DNA of 64,000 bases from Hippasteria phrygiana (GCA_037893225.1 JAZGUH010000156.1:620001-684000), one strand, 5' to 3'; shown: positions 10,410 through 23,999, numbered from the stretch's first letter. The notes: generated by a model not told the origin, from the letters alone. Translations and numbers: made by a program.

Positions 10410-11219
10410 TTTATTATGAATTTTTGAATTTTTAAAATCGTTACATTCTTTTCAATATATCTAGCGAACGAAACAAGATTTTTTCAAAATTCTTTTTGTT
10501 ATAGCTTTGGTATGTCTCAAAGATATGTCCTAAAAGGGAAAAATTGTGTGACGTCAAGATGACGTCATCAAAAATTAGGTTTTTTTTTAAAGCATGTCAG
10601 GGTCGGTCCGATTATAGAAATGTATACATTGAATTTTTCTCTACCTAATTCCAAAATTTCATGATCGTGGCTCACTCAAGTAAGAAATAACAGCCATTTC
10701 AAAATTTAGACCAAATTCAATATAACACAAAGGAATTCTGGGAAGGGCGGATAACCATGGCTTAAATGTGCATGCTGTTTATAAAAAGGGTTGATTTCTA
10801 GTCTTTTTTCAAGTCGCTAGATAATTTGATTTTTTGAAATCGTAACATTCTTTTCAATATATCTAGCGAACAAAACAAGATATTTTCTAAATTCTTTTTG
10901 TTATGGCTATGGTATGTCTCAAAGATATGTCCTAAAAGGGAACAATTGTGTGACGTCAAGATGACGTCATCAAAAAATTTTTTTTTTTTACGCATGTCAG
11001 GGTCGGTCCCATTATAAAAATGTATACATTGAATTTTTCTCTACCTAATTCCAAAATTTCATGATCGTGGCTCACTCAAGTAAGAAATAACAGCCATTTC
11101 AAAATTTTGACCAAATTCAATATAACACAAAGGAATTCTGGGAAGGGCGGATAACCATGGCTTAAATGTGCATGCTGTTTATAAAAAGGGTTGATTTCTA
11201 GTCTTTTTTCAAGTCGCTA
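10410..11219 (+). repeat. tandem ~400-bp repeats, two copies
   Basis: The phrase TTGATTTCTAGTCTTTTTTC recurs 400 bp apart (10791 and 11191). Each copy has one CRE pair, a GGAATTCTGGGA phrase and a TTTATAAAAAGG element near its end. Confidence 0.7.
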
Positions 11220-11329
11220 GACTATTGCCGATAGCATTTGTAAACGTTTTCTTTCTTACCGGCCAGTTTGGCTACTTTAAAAATTGGCAAACACTTAGAC
11301 CAACTGCTCAGAATGTGTGCCGAATTTTT

Positions 11330-11850
11330 ACGTCATGATGACGTCATCACATGTCACGTGACGTCATCTTAAAGGTGCAGTTTTGGAAGTCATATATCTA
11401 CAAAAGTACAAGTTTGATTAAGTTGAAAGTAATATCTAGGTTAGGTAGCCCAGTAGGTTTATAAATGAAGATTAACATGATGATGACATCATCACATGTC
11501 ACGTGACGTCATCTTAAAGGTGCAGTTTTGGAAGTCGTATATCTACAAAAGTGCAAGTTCGATTACATTGAAATGTAATATCTAAATAAGTCTGCAGGTT
11601 TATAGATGAAAAGTAACATGGCATTATGATGACGTCATTATATGTCACGTGACGTCATCTTAAAGGGGCAGTGTTCGAAGCCATATATCTACAGAAGTAC
11701 AAGTCTGATTAAGTTGAAATGTGGTATCTAGTTAACATATATGAAGACCTCATAGCATAGATGTCTGTAGAACAATGACGTCATGATGACGTCATCGGGG
11801 TCACGTGACGTCATCTTAAAGGTGCATATGTTAAGGTCCTATATCTAGAG
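11330..11850 (+). repeat. ~150-bp CRE/E-box tandem repeats
   Basis: Each copy has GTCACGTGACGTCATC, an E-box overlapping a CRE, followed by TTAAAGG and CATATATCTACAAAAGTAC. It resembles one quarter of the 605-bp monomer, possibly the ancestral unit. Confidence 0.65.
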
Positions 11851-13390
11851 AACTGTACTTAATATTGCATCCAATCTTGGTATGCTGGTAGGCCAACTCG
11901 CATTACAGATGAAAATTGATGTGACGTCACGATGACATGATCATACAATTTTATAGCTTTGTTTAATTTTTCCAACTTTGAAGCCATATCTCTTCCACGG
12001 AACATGCAAATGTCAAAATTCTTCTTTTTAAACGTTTGTTTGGTCACATATACTTAAATATAAATGTGAACAACGTATGCAAAATTCCAAGTGATGTAAT
12101 AAAAAAAACCGGAAAAGCCCTATGTTCTGTTCTTGTAACAGACATAGAAGTCTAGTTCTTCTTCTTCTTCTTCTTCTTCTTTTAGTTCTGACCAAAATCC
12201 CATAGACTTTGTACACGAATTTTGTCGGCGGCACTTTAGGTCTTAAAAAACCTCAGAACCTAACCAAACTTACCTCAAACGTAGACCCTAAGCTGAAATT
12301 GTATGTCGTAGAGTGAAGTTATGATGACGTCATCACGTGTCACGTGACGTCATCCTAAATATGCGTTTTTCAAGGGCCCATATCTAGAGAACGGTATATC
12401 CAATTTCCTTCAAACCTGGTATGTTGGTAGGCTAGCTCGTGTTATAGATGGAAATTGACGTGACGTCATGATGACGTCATCATGCGATTTTATAGTAATT
12501 TTTAAGTTTTTGAACTTTAAAGTTTCTTAAAGCCATATCTCACCAACAGAACATGCTAAATTCAAAATTCTTTTTGTAATAGCTCTGTTAGCTCCTATAT
12601 TCTTTCACATAAATGTGAAAAATGTGTGACGTCATCATGACGTCATCAAAAATATGCTTTTTTGAAACACATATAAGGGTAGGGACGATCGTCATAAAAA
12701 TTAGTGTGCAGGTAGATAATGCTACTAGGATGTTAAATCCGAGGTGACGTCATGATGACGTCATCGGCTGATTTTCTATGAATTTTTAGTTCTATCCCAA
12801 ATCCCATAGACTTTGTACACGAATTTTGTACGGGACACTTTGGTCACTAAACAACATCAGATCTTAATCAAACTTAACACAAACAGGGACCCTACGCTGA
12901 AAATGTATGCCAAAACGTGACGTCATGATGACGTCATCACGTGTCATGTGACGTCATCTTAAAGGTGCATTTTGGAAGGGCCCATATCTAGAGAACGGTA
13001 GGTCCGATTGCCTTCAAACCAGGTATGTTGGTATGGTAGATCGTGTTATAGATGAAAATTGAGGTGACGTCATGATGACGTCATCATACGATTTTACAGT
13101 AATATTAAAGTTTTTGAACTTCAAAGTTTCTTAAAGCCATATCTCATCAACAGAACATGCTAAATTCAAAATTCTTTTTGTAATAGCTTTGTTAGCTCCT
13201 ATATTCTTTCACATAAATGTGAAAAATGTGTGACGTCATCATGACGTCATCAAAAATATGCTTTTTTGAAACACATATAAGGGTAGGGACGATCGTTATA
13301 AAAATTAGTGTGCAGGTAGATAGTGCTACTAGCATGTTAAATCCGAGGTGATGTCATGATGACGTCATCGGCTGATTTTCTATGATTATT

Positions 13391-13995
13391 TTAGTTCTAT
13401 CCCAAATCCCATAGACTTTGTACACGAATTTTGTACGGGACACTTTGGTCACTAAGCAACATCAGATCTTAATCAGGCTTAACACAAACAGAGACCCTAA
13501 GCTGAAAATGTATGCCGAAACGTGACGTCATGATGACGTCATCACGTGTCATGTGACGTCATCTTAAAGGTGCATTTTTCAAGGGCCCATATCTAGAGAA
13601 CGGTACGTCCGATTGCCTTCAAACCAGGTATGTTGGTATGGTAGCTCGTGTTATAGATGAAAATTGAGGTGACGTCATGATGACGTCATCATACAGTTTT
13701 TTTCTATTTTAAAGTTTTTGAACACTAAAGTTTCTTAAAACCATATCTCATCAACAGAACATGCTAAATTCAAAATTCTTTTTGTAATAGATTTTTTAGC
13801 TCCTATATTCTTTCACATAAATGTGAAAAATGTGTGACGTCATCATGACGTCATCAAAAATATGCTTTTTTGAAACACATATAAGGGTAGGGACGATGGT
13901 CATAAAAATTAGTGTGTAGGTAGATAGTGCTACTAGCATGTTAAATCCGAGGTGACGTCATGATGACGTCATCGGCTGATTTTCTATGATTATTT
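13391..13995 (+). repeat. representative ~605-bp monomer
   Basis: It starts TTTTAGTTCTATCCC and holds four CRE clusters whose first TGACGTCA lie at 13523, 13670, 13835 and 13953, with the next monomer's at 14127 (spacings 147, 165, 118, 174). The quarters share degenerate phrases such as CCATATCT...GAAC and TTCAAA, so the monomer probably arose by fourfold amplification of an ancestral ~150-bp unit. Confidence 0.75.
13523..13563. promoter_or_regulatory. representative triple CRE cluster (bZIP-type sites)
   Basis: TGACGTCATGATGACGTCA gives two full CRE palindromes whose starts are 11 bp apart, about one helical turn. A third TGACGTCA begins 20 bp after the second, with a CACGTG E-box in between. 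TGACGTCA is the consensus for CREB/ATF dimers and CACGTG for bHLH-zip proteins. Binding is inferred only from the motifs. Equivalent clusters recur throughout 10383-44940. Confidence 0.5.
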
Positions 13996-15120
13996 TAGTT
14001 CTATCCCAAATCCCATAGACTTTGTACACGAATTTTGTACGGGACACTTTGGTCACTAAACAACCTCGGATCTTAATCAGACTTAACACAAACATAGACC
14101 CTAAGCTGAAAATGTAAGCCGAAACGTGACGTCATGATGACGTCATCACGTGTCATGTGACGTCATCTTAAATGTGCATTTTTCAAGAGCCTATATCTAG
14201 AGAACGGTAGGTCCGATTGCCTTCAAACCTGGTATGTTGGTATGGTAGCTCGTGTTATAGATGAAAATTAAGGTGACGTCATGATGACGTCATCATACGA
14301 TTTTACAGTAATATTAAAGTTTTTCAACTTCAAAGTTTCTTAAAGCCATATCTCACCAACAGAACATGCTAAATTCAAAATTCTTTTTGTAATAGCTTTG
14401 TTAGCTCCTATATTCTTTCACATACATTTGAAAAATGTGTGACGTCATCATGACGTCATCAAAAATGTGCATTTCTGAAACACACATAAGGGTACGTCCG
14501 ATCGTCATAAAAATTGGTGGGTAGGTAGATAGTGCCACTAGCATGCAAAATCCGAAGTGACGTCATGATGACGTCATCGGCTGATTTTTTATGAATTTGT
14601 AAATGTTTCAAATTTCATTGTACTCTTAAAATTTTGCACTTCTTCAAATGCCATGAACTTCAAACTTGGCATATGCATTGACTATCTACTCGAGATGGGT
14701 GCCGAATCATGACGTCATGATGACGTCATCACATGTCACGTGACGTCATCTTAAATTTGCATTTTTGAAGGCCCTATATCTATTTTTTTTCTGCTTCTTA
14801 TTTTAGTTCTATCCCAAATCCCATAGACTTTGTGCATAGATTTTCTGATCGGCACTTTTGTCATCAAACAACATCGAATCTTAGTCAGAGTTAGCATAGG
14901 TATAGACCCTGATGAAAAGTCGTGCCGCGAAGAGTGACGTCATAATGACGTCTTCGTGTGGCATGTAACATGAACTTAAAGGTCAAGTTTGGAGTACGAA
15001 ATGTTAATCATAAAATAATCTCAGATCTTAAACTTAGCAAAGACATAGACCTTCTGATACTTTATGTTAAATAAAAAAGAAAAAAAGGAAAAGCCATGCG
15101 TATGTTTACAACAGACGCAC

Positions 15121-16187
15121 ATTTTTTGGCGTTTCCGCTACAGCAGGAAAGCCTTTGTTTTTGTTCTGTTCGCGCGATTGTGTAGTTTAGTACACTTTCG
15201 CCCAGGCATGAACACAATCTACTTGAAAATTGTTCGTTTTGCCACATTCAGAACAAAGGGCCACGTCGAAGAACATCTGCAGGGTTTTTTTGGAGTGAAA
15301 TCGTTAGCTAAGAGGTAACAAAATACGTGATTGCGCAATACCCAGCTTTACACGGATATATAGCTGGTGGGAGAGTAGCTGACCGAGCCAAAACGTGACA
15401 CAACGTAAGAAAATCGTATTTTCCGCCTTAAAAAACCTTTCCAAATCACAAAAGCACGTGTCATTGGGATTCAGAGAAGTCTACTTTAGTAACAAAAAAA
15501 GGCTTTTGGAATAATCAAATACTCCAGAAGCTAACATGAACACAATTAATACAGAAATCCTAAACTACACAATACCCACTATTTTGGTTTCTTCTTAAAC
15601 ACGAATTTTGTCTGCGGCACTTTGGTCACTAAACAACATCAGATCTTAAGCAAACTTAACCCAAACATAGACCCTAATCTGAAATTGTGTGCCGAAGAGT
15701 GATGTCACGATGACGTCATTATGTGTTACGTGATGTCATCTTAAAGGCTCATTTTTCAAGGGCCCATCTCAAGAGAACCGTAAGTCCAATTGCATTCAAA
15801 CCTGGTATGTTGCTAAACAAGTACATGTTATAAATCAAAATTGAGGTGACGTCATAATGACGTCATCATCTGATTTTTATGGTAATTTCAAAATTTTAAC
15901 GTTAAAGATTCTTAAAACCATATCTCATCAACAGAACATGTTCAATTCAAAATTCCTTTTGTAATAGCTTTGTTAGCTCGTACATTCTTTTATATAAATG
16001 CGAAAAATTACTGAAGTCATAATGACGTCATTAAAGGCATGATTTCTTGAAAGACATAAGGATAGACCATGTCTAATCGTCACGAAACTTGGTGGTTAGG
16101 TAGATTTGTCACTAGTTTACAAAATTCGAAGTGACATCATAAAAACATATGGAAAAGCCCTATGTTCTTAAAAACATAGACCTCTAG
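15121..16187 (+). repeat. array unit 3 (type B)
   Basis: The head is TTTTTTGGCGTTTCCGC. A GC-richer stretch with TTCGCGCGATTGTG follows, then one diverged 4-cluster monomer. The tail is GGAAAAGCC at 16151, a CTATGTT/AACATAG hairpin, and CTAG at 16184-16187. Confidence 0.75.
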
Positions 16188-18943
16188 TTTCTTCTTCTTC
16201 TTCTTTTAGTTCTGACCAAAATCCCATAGACTTTGTACACGAATTTTGTCGGCGGCACTTTAGGTCTTAAAAAACCTCAGAACCTAACCAAACTTACATC
16301 AAACATAGACCCTAAGCTGAAATTGTATGTCGTAGAGTGACGTCATGATGACGTCATCACGTGTCACGTGACGTCATCCTAAATGTGCGTTTTTCAAGGG
16401 CCCATATCTAGAGAACGGTATATCCAATTTCCTTCAAACCTGGTATGTTGGTAGGCTAGCTCGTGTTATAGATGAAAATTGACGTGACGTCATGATGACG
16501 TCATCATGCGATTTTATAGTAATTTTTAAGTTTTTGAACTTTAAAGTTTCTTAAAGCCATATCTCACCAACAGAACATGCTAAATTCAAAATTCTTTTTG
16601 TAATAGCTCTGTTAGCTCCTATATTCTTTCACATAAATGTGAAAAATGTGTGACGTCATCATGACGTCATCAAAAATATGCTTTTTTGAAACACATATAA
16701 GGGTAGGGACGATCGTCATAAAAATTAGTGTGCAGGTAGATAATGCTACTAGGATGTTAAATCCGAGGTGACGTCATGATGACGTCATCGGCTGATTTCC
16801 TATGAATTTTTAGTTCTATCCCAAATCCCATAGACTTTGTACACGAATTTTGTACGGGACACTTTGGTCACTAAACAACATCAGATCTTAATCAAACTTA
16901 ACACAAACAGGGACCCTAAGCTGAAAATGTATGCCAAAACGTGACGTCATGATGACGTCATCACGTGTCATGTGACGTCATCTTAAAGGTGCATTTTGGA
17001 AGGGCCCATATCTAGAGAACGGTAGGTCCGATTGCCTTCAAACCAGGTATGTTGGTATGGTAGATCGTGTTATAGATGAAAATTGAGGTGACGTCATGAT
17101 GACGTCATCATACGATTTTACAGTAATATTAAAGTTTTTGAACTTCAAAGTTTCCTAAAGCCATATCTCATCAACAGAACATGCTAAATTCAAAATTCTT
17201 TTTGTAATAGCTTTGTTAGCTCCTATATTCTTTCACATAAATGTGAAAAATGTGTGACGTCATCATGACGTCATCAAAAATATGCTTTTTTGAAACACAT
17301 ATAAGGGTAGGGACGATCGTTATAAAAATTAGTGTGCAGGTAGATAGTGCTACTAGCATGTTAAATCCGAGGTGATGTCATGATGACGTCATCGGCTGAT
17401 TTTCTATGATTATTTTAGTTCTATCCCAAATCCCATAGACTTTGTACACGAATTTTGTACGGGACACTTTGGTCACTAAGCAACATCAGATCTTAATCAG
17501 GCTTAACACAAACAGAGACCCTAAGCTGAAAATGTATGCCGAAACGTGACGTCATGATGACGTCATCACGTGTCATGTGACGTCATCTTAAAGGTGCATT
17601 TTTCAAGGGCCCATATCTAGAGAACGGTACGTCCGATTGCCTTCAAACCAGGTATGTTGGTATGGTAGCTCGTGTTATAGATGAAAATTGAGGTGACGTC
17701 ATGATGACGTCATCATACAGTTTTACAGTAATATTAAAGTTTTTGAACTTCAAAGTTTCCTAAAGCCATATCTCATCAACAGAACACGCTAAATTCAAAA
17801 TTCTTTTTGTAATAGCTCTGTTAGCTCCTATATTCTTTCACATAAATGTGAAAAATGTGTGACGTCATCATGACGTCATCAAAAATATGCTTTTTTGAAA
17901 CACATATAAGGGTAGGGACGATCGTCATAAAAATTAGTGTGCAGGTAGATAATGCTACTAGGATGTTAAATCCGAGGTGACGTCATGATGACGTCATCGG
18001 CTGATTTTCTATGATTATTTTAGTTCTATCCCAAATCCCATAGACTTGGTACACGAATTTTGTACGGGACACTTTGGTCACTAAACAACATCAGATCTTA
18101 ATCAGGCTTAACACAAACAGAGACCCTAAGCTGAAAATGTATGCCGAAACGTGATGTCATGATGACGTCATCACGTGTCTTGTGACGTCATCTTAAAGGT
18201 GCATTTTTCAAGGGCCCATATCTAGAGAACGGTAGGTCCGATTGCCTTCAAACGAGGTATGTTGGTATGGTAGCTCGTGTTATAGATGAAAATTGTGGTG
18301 ACGTCATGATGACGTCATCATACGATTTTACAGTAATATTAAAGTTTTTGAACTTCAAAGTTTCTTAAAGCCATATCTCATCAACAGAACATGCTAAATT
18401 CAAAATTCTTTTTGTAATAGCTTTGTTAGCTCCTATATTCTTTCACATAAATGTGAAAAATGTGTGACGTCATCATGACGTCATCAAAAATATGCTTTTT
18501 TGAAACACATATAAGGGTAGGGACGATCGTCATAAAAATTAGTGTGTAGGTAGATAGTGCTACTAGCATGTTAAATCCGAGGTGACGTCATGATGACGTC
18601 ATCGGCTGATTTTCTATGATTATTTTAGTTCTATCCCAAATCCCATAGACTTTGTACACGAATTTTGTACGGGACACTTTGGTCACTAAACAACATCAGA
18701 TCTTAATCAGGCTTAACACAAACAGAGACCCTAAGCTGAAAATGTATGCCGAAACGTGACGTCATGATGACGTCATCACGTGTCATGTAACATGAACTTA
18801 AAGGTCAAGTATGGAGTACGAAATGTGAATCATAAAATAATCTCAGATCTTAAACATAGCAAAAACATAGACCTTCTGATAATTTATGTTAAAGAAAAAA
18901 AGAAAACGGAAAAGCCATGCGTATGTTTACAACAGACGCAACA
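16188..18943 (+). repeat. array unit 4 (type A)
   Basis: (TTC)n start with monomers near 16207, 16809, 17417, 18020 and 18625. The last is cut after its first CRE cluster and joined to a tail with GGAAAAGCC at 18908. Confidence 0.7.
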
Positions 18944-19986
18944 TTTTCGGCTTTTCCGCTATAGCAGCAAAGCCTTGGTTTTTGTTCTGTTCGCGCGATT
19001 GTGTAGTTTAGTACACTTTCGCCCAGGCATGAACACAATCTACTTGAAAATTGTTCGTTTTGCCACATTCAGAACAAAGGGCCACGTCCAAGAACATCTC
19101 CAGGTGTTTTTTTGAATGAAACGTTAGCTCAGAGGTCAAAAACACATGATTGCACAATACCCAGCTTCACACGGATATATAACTGGTGGGAGAGTAGGAG
19201 CTGGTTCGAAATTGACCGAGCCAAAACTTGACACAACGGGTGGAAAATCATATTTTCCGCCTTAAAAAACCTTTCCAAATCACAAAAGCACGTGTCATTG
19301 GGATTCAGAGAAGTCTACTTTAGTGACAAAAAAGGCTTTTGGAATAATCAAATACTCCAGGAGCTAACATGAACACAATTAATACACAAATCCTAAACTA
19401 CACAATACCCACTTTTTTGGTTTCTTCTTAAACACGAATTTTGTCTACGGCACTTTAGTCACTAAACAACATCAGATCTTATTCAAACTTAATACAAACA
19501 TAGACCCTGATCTGAAATTGTGTGCCGAAAAGTGACATCATGATGACGTCATTATGTGTCACGTGATGTCATCTTAAATAAAGTCCAATTGCATTCAAAC
19601 CTGGTATGTTGCTAGACAAGTACGTTATAAATAAAAATTGAGGTGACGTCATAATGACGTCATCATATGATTTTTATAGTAATTTCAAAGTTTTAACATT
19701 AAAGATTCTTAAAACCATATCTCATCAACAGAACATATGTTAAATTCAAAATTCTTTTTGTAATAGCTTTGTTAGCTCGTACATTCTTTTATATAAATGC
19801 GAAAAATTTCTGAGGTCATAATGACGTCATCAAAGGCATGATTTCTTGAAAGACATAAGGGTAGACTATGTCTAATCGTCATGAAACTTGGTGGTTAGGT
19901 AGATTTGTCACTAGTTTACAAAATTCGAAATAACATCATAAAAACATATGGAAAAGCCCTATGTTCTTAAAAACATAGACCTCTAG
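18944..19986 (+). repeat. array unit 5 (type B, internal deletion)
   Basis: The head is CGGCTTTTCCGC. Compared with the copy at 40247, about 35 bp are missing near 19575, between CATCTTAAA and AAGTCCAATTGC. The tail has GGAAAAGCC at 19950 and CTCTAG at 19981-19986. Confidence 0.7.
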
Positions 19987-22931
19987 TTTCTTTTTCTTCT
20001 TCTTCTTCTTCTTTTAGTTCTGACCAAAATCCCATAGACTTTGTACACGAATTTTGTCGGCGGCACTTTAGGTCTTAAAAAACATCAGAACCTAACCAAA
20101 CTTACCTCAAACGTAGACCCTAAGCTGAAATTGTATGTCGTAGAGTGACGTCATGATGACGTCATCACGTGTCACGTGACGTCATCCTAAATGTGCGTTT
20201 TTCAAGGGCCCATATCTAGAGAACGGTATATCCAATTTCCTTCAAACCTGGTATGTTGGTAGGCTAGCTCGTGTTATAGATGAAAATTGACGTGACGTCA
20301 TGATGACGTCATCATGCGATTTTATAGTAATTTTTAAGTTTTTGAACTTTAAAGTTTCTTAAAGCCATATCTCACCAACAGAACATGCTAAATTCAAAAT
20401 TCTTTTTGTAATAGCTCTGTTAGCTCCTATATTCTTTCACATAAATGTGAAAAATGTGTGACGTCATCATGACGTCATCAAAAATATGCTTTTTTGAAAC
20501 ACATATAAGGGTAGGGACGATCGTCATAAAAATTAGTGTGCAGGTAGATAATGCTACTAGGATGTTAAATCCGAGGTGACGTCATGATGACGTCATCGGC
20601 TGATTTTCTATGAATTTTTAGTTCTATCCCAAATCCCATAGACTTTGTACACGAATTTTGTACGGGACACTTTGGTCACTAAACAACATCAGATCTTAAT
20701 CAAACTTAACACAAACAGGGACCCTAAGCTGAAAATGTATGCCAAAACGTGACGTCATGATGACGTCATCACGTGTCACGTGACGTCATCTTAAAGGTGC
20801 ATTTTGGAAGGGCCCATATCTAGAGAACGGTAGGTCCGATTGCCTTCAAACCAGGTATGTTGGTATGGTAGATCGTGTTATAGATGAAAATTGAGGTGAC
20901 GTCATGATGACGTCATCATACGATTTTACAGTAATATTAAAGTTTTTGAACTTCAAAGTTTCTTAAAGCCATATCTCATCAACAGAACATGCTAAATTCA
21001 AAATTCTTTTTGTAATAGCTTTGTTAGCTCCTATATTCTTTCACATAAATGTGAAAAATGTGTGACGTCATCATGACGTCATCAAAAATATGCTTTTTTG
21101 AAACACATATAAGGGTAGGGACGATCGTTATAAAAATTAGTGTGCAGGTAGATAGTGCTACTAGCATGTTAAATCCGAGGTGACGTCATGATGACGTCAT
21201 CGGCTGATTTTCTATGATTATTTTAGTTCTATCCCAAATCCCATAGACTTTGTACACGAATTTTGTACGGGACACTTTGGTCACTAAGCAACATCAGATC
21301 TTAATCAGGCTTAACACAAACAGAGACCCTAAGCTGAAAATATATGCCGAAACGTGACGTCATGATGACGTCATCACGTGTCATGTGACGTCATCTTAAA
21401 GGTGTATTTTTCAAGGGCCCATATCTAGAGAACGGTACGTCCGATTGCCTTCAAACCAGGTATGTTGGTATGGTAGCTCGTGTTATAGATACAAATTGAG
21501 GTGACGTCATGATGACGTCATCATACAGTTTTACAGTAATATTAAAGTTTTTGAAATTCAAAGTTTCCTAAAGCCATATCTCATCAACAGAACACGCTAA
21601 ATTCAAAATTCTTTTTGTAATAGCTTTGTTAGCTCCTATATTCTTTCACATAAATGTGAAAAATGTGTGACGTCATCATGACGTCATCAAAAATATGCTT
21701 TTTTGAAACACATATAAGGGTAGGGACGATCGTCATAAAAATTAGTGTGCAGGTAGATAGTGATACTAGCATGTTAAATCCGAGGTGACGTCATGATGAC
21801 GTCATCGGCTGATTTTCTATGATTATTTTAGTTCTATCCCAAATCCCATAGACTTGGTACACGAATTTTGTACGGGACACTTTGGTCACTAAACAACATC
21901 AGATCTTAATCAGGCTTAACACAAACAGAGACCCTAAGCTGAAAATGTATGCCGAAACGTGATGTCATGATGACGTCATCACGTGTCTTGTGACGTCATC
22001 TTAAAGGTGCATTTTTCAAGGGCCCATATCTAGAGAACGGTACGTCCGATTGCCTTCAAACGAGGTATGTTGGTATGGTAGCTCGTGTTATAGATGAAAA
22101 TTGAGGTGACGTCATGATGACGTCATCATACGATTTTACAGTAATATTAAAGTTTTTCAACTTCAAAGTTTCTTAAAGCCATATCTCACCAACAGAACAT
22201 GCTAAATTCAAAATTCTTTTTGTAATAGCTTTGTTAGCTCCTATATTCTTTCACATACATTTGAAAAATGTGTGACGTCATCATGACGTCATCAAAAATG
22301 TGCATTTCTGAAACACACATAAGGGTACGTCCGATCGTCATAAAAATTGGTGGGTAGGTAGATAGTGCCACTAGCATGCAAAATCCGAAGTGACGTCATG
22401 ATGACGTCATCGGCTGATTTTTTATGAATTTGTAAATGTTTCAAATTTCATTGTACTCTTAAAATTTTGCACTTCTTCAAATGCCATGAACTTCAAACTT
22501 GGCATATGCATTGACTATCTACTCGAGATGGGTGCCGAATCATCATGTCACGTGACGTCATCTTAAATTTGCATTTTTGAAGGCCCTATATCTATTTTTT
22601 TTCTGCTTCTTATTTTAGTTCTATCCCAAATCCCATAGACTTTGTGCATTGATTTTCTGATCGGCACTTTTGTCATCAAACAACATCGAATCTTAGTCAG
22701 AGTTAGCATAGGTATAGACCCTGATGCAAAGTCGTGCCGCGAAGAGTGACGTCATAATGACGTCTTCGTGTGGCATGTAACATGAACTTAAAGGTCAAGT
22801 TTGGAGTACGAAATGTTAATCATAAAATAATCTCAGATCTTAAACTTAGCAAAGACATAGACCTTCTGATACTTTATGTTAAATAAAAAAGAAAAAAAGG
22901 AAAAGCCATGCGTATGTTTACAACAGACGCA
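19987..22931 (+). repeat. array unit 6 (type A)
   Basis: Closely matches unit 2 about 7.8 kb upstream. Near 22540 one CRE pair present in unit 2 (about 14708) is deleted. GGAAAAGCC lies at 22899. Confidence 0.7.
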
Positions 22932-23999
22932 CATTTTTTGGCGTTTCCGCTACAGCAGGAAAGCCTTTGTTTTTGTTCTGTTCGCGCGATTGTGTAGTTT
23001 AGTACACTTTCGCCCAGGCATGAACACAATCTACTTGAAAATTCTTCGTTTTGCCACATTCAGAACAAAGGGCCACGTCGAAGAACATCTGCAGGTTTTT
23101 TTTTGAGTGAAATCGTTAGCTAAGAGGTAACAAAATACGTGATTGCGCAATACCCAGCTTTACACGGATATATAGCTGGTGGGAGAGTAGTTGACCGAGC
23201 CAAAACGTGACACAACGTAAGAAAATCGTATTTTCCGCCTTAAAAAACCTTTCCAAATCACAAAAGCACGTGTCATTGGGATTCAGAGAAGTCTACTTTA
23301 GTAACAAAAAAAGGCTTTTGGAATAATCAAATACTCCAGAAGCTAACATGAACACAATTAATACAGCAATCCTAAACTACACAATACCCACTATTTTGGT
23401 TTCTTCTTAAACACCAATTTTGTCTGCGGCACTTTGGTCACTAAACAACATCAGATCTTAAGCAAACTTAACCCAAACACAGACCCTAATCTGAAATTGT
23501 GTGCCGAAGAGTGATGTCACGATGACGTCATTATGTGTTACGTGATGTCATCTTAAAGGCTCATTTTTCAAGGTCCCATATCAAGAGAACCGTAAGTCCA
23601 ATTGCATTCAAACCTGGTATGTTGCTAAACAAGTACATGTTATAAATCAAAATTGAGGTGACGTCATAATGACGTCATCATCTGATTTTTATGGTAATTT
23701 CAAAATTTTAACGTTAAAGATTCTTAAAACCATATCTCATCAACAGAACATGTTCAATTCAAAATTCCTTTTGTAATAGCTTTGTTAGCTCGTACATTCT
23801 TTTATATAAATGCGAAAAATTACTGAAGTCATAATGACGTCATTAAAGGCATGATTTCTTGAAAGACATAAGGATAGACCATGTCTAATCGTCACGAAAC
23901 TTGGTGGTTAGGTAGATTTGTCACTAGTTTACAAAATTCGAAGTGACATCATAAAAACATATGGAAAAGCCCTATGTTCTTAAAAACATAGACCTCTAG
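22932..23999 (+). repeat. array unit 7 (type B)
   Basis: Closely matches unit 3, about 7.8 kb upstream. GGAAAAGCC lies at 23963 and CTAG at 23996-23999. Confidence 0.7.

Larger units (their letters stand above)
10169..12155 (+). repeat. array unit 1 (type C, complete)
   Basis: It has the 5' motif TTGGCTTTTCCG with its hairpin, (TTC)n and a TTTTAGTTCTGACC start block. Two ~400-bp repeats (about 10410-11219) and four ~150-bp CRE/E-box repeats (about 11330-11850) follow. The 3' end is GGAAAAGCC at 12111, a hairpin built on CTATG..CATAG, and CTAG at 12152-12155. This is the best candidate for one complete element. Confidence 0.75.
12156..15120 (+). repeat. array unit 2 (type A)
   Basis: (TTC)n, then monomers starting near 12179, 12786, 13391, 13996 and a variant at 14804. 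The tail is GGAAAAGCC at 15087 with a GCGT..ACGC hairpin at 15098-15118 (8 of 9 pairs). The next unit's head follows within a few bases. Confidence 0.75.

Noticed and set aside
12111..12155. Classical Helitron (5' TC ... CTRR 3') assignment for the satellite units
   Set aside because: The CTAG ends fit CTRR, but the inverted subterminal GGCTTTTCC/GGAAAAGCC pair and 5' microsatellite fit the Helentron/Helitron2 group better. I keep the more cautious label Helentron/HINE-like.
15062..15318. Recurrent small ORFs (60-111 codons) in every type B unit, also at 18780, 22874, 32856, 36711, 40086 and 43839
   Set aside because: They recur because the units are near-identical. Start and length shift between A/B variants, they exist on both strands at once, and they resemble no domain.
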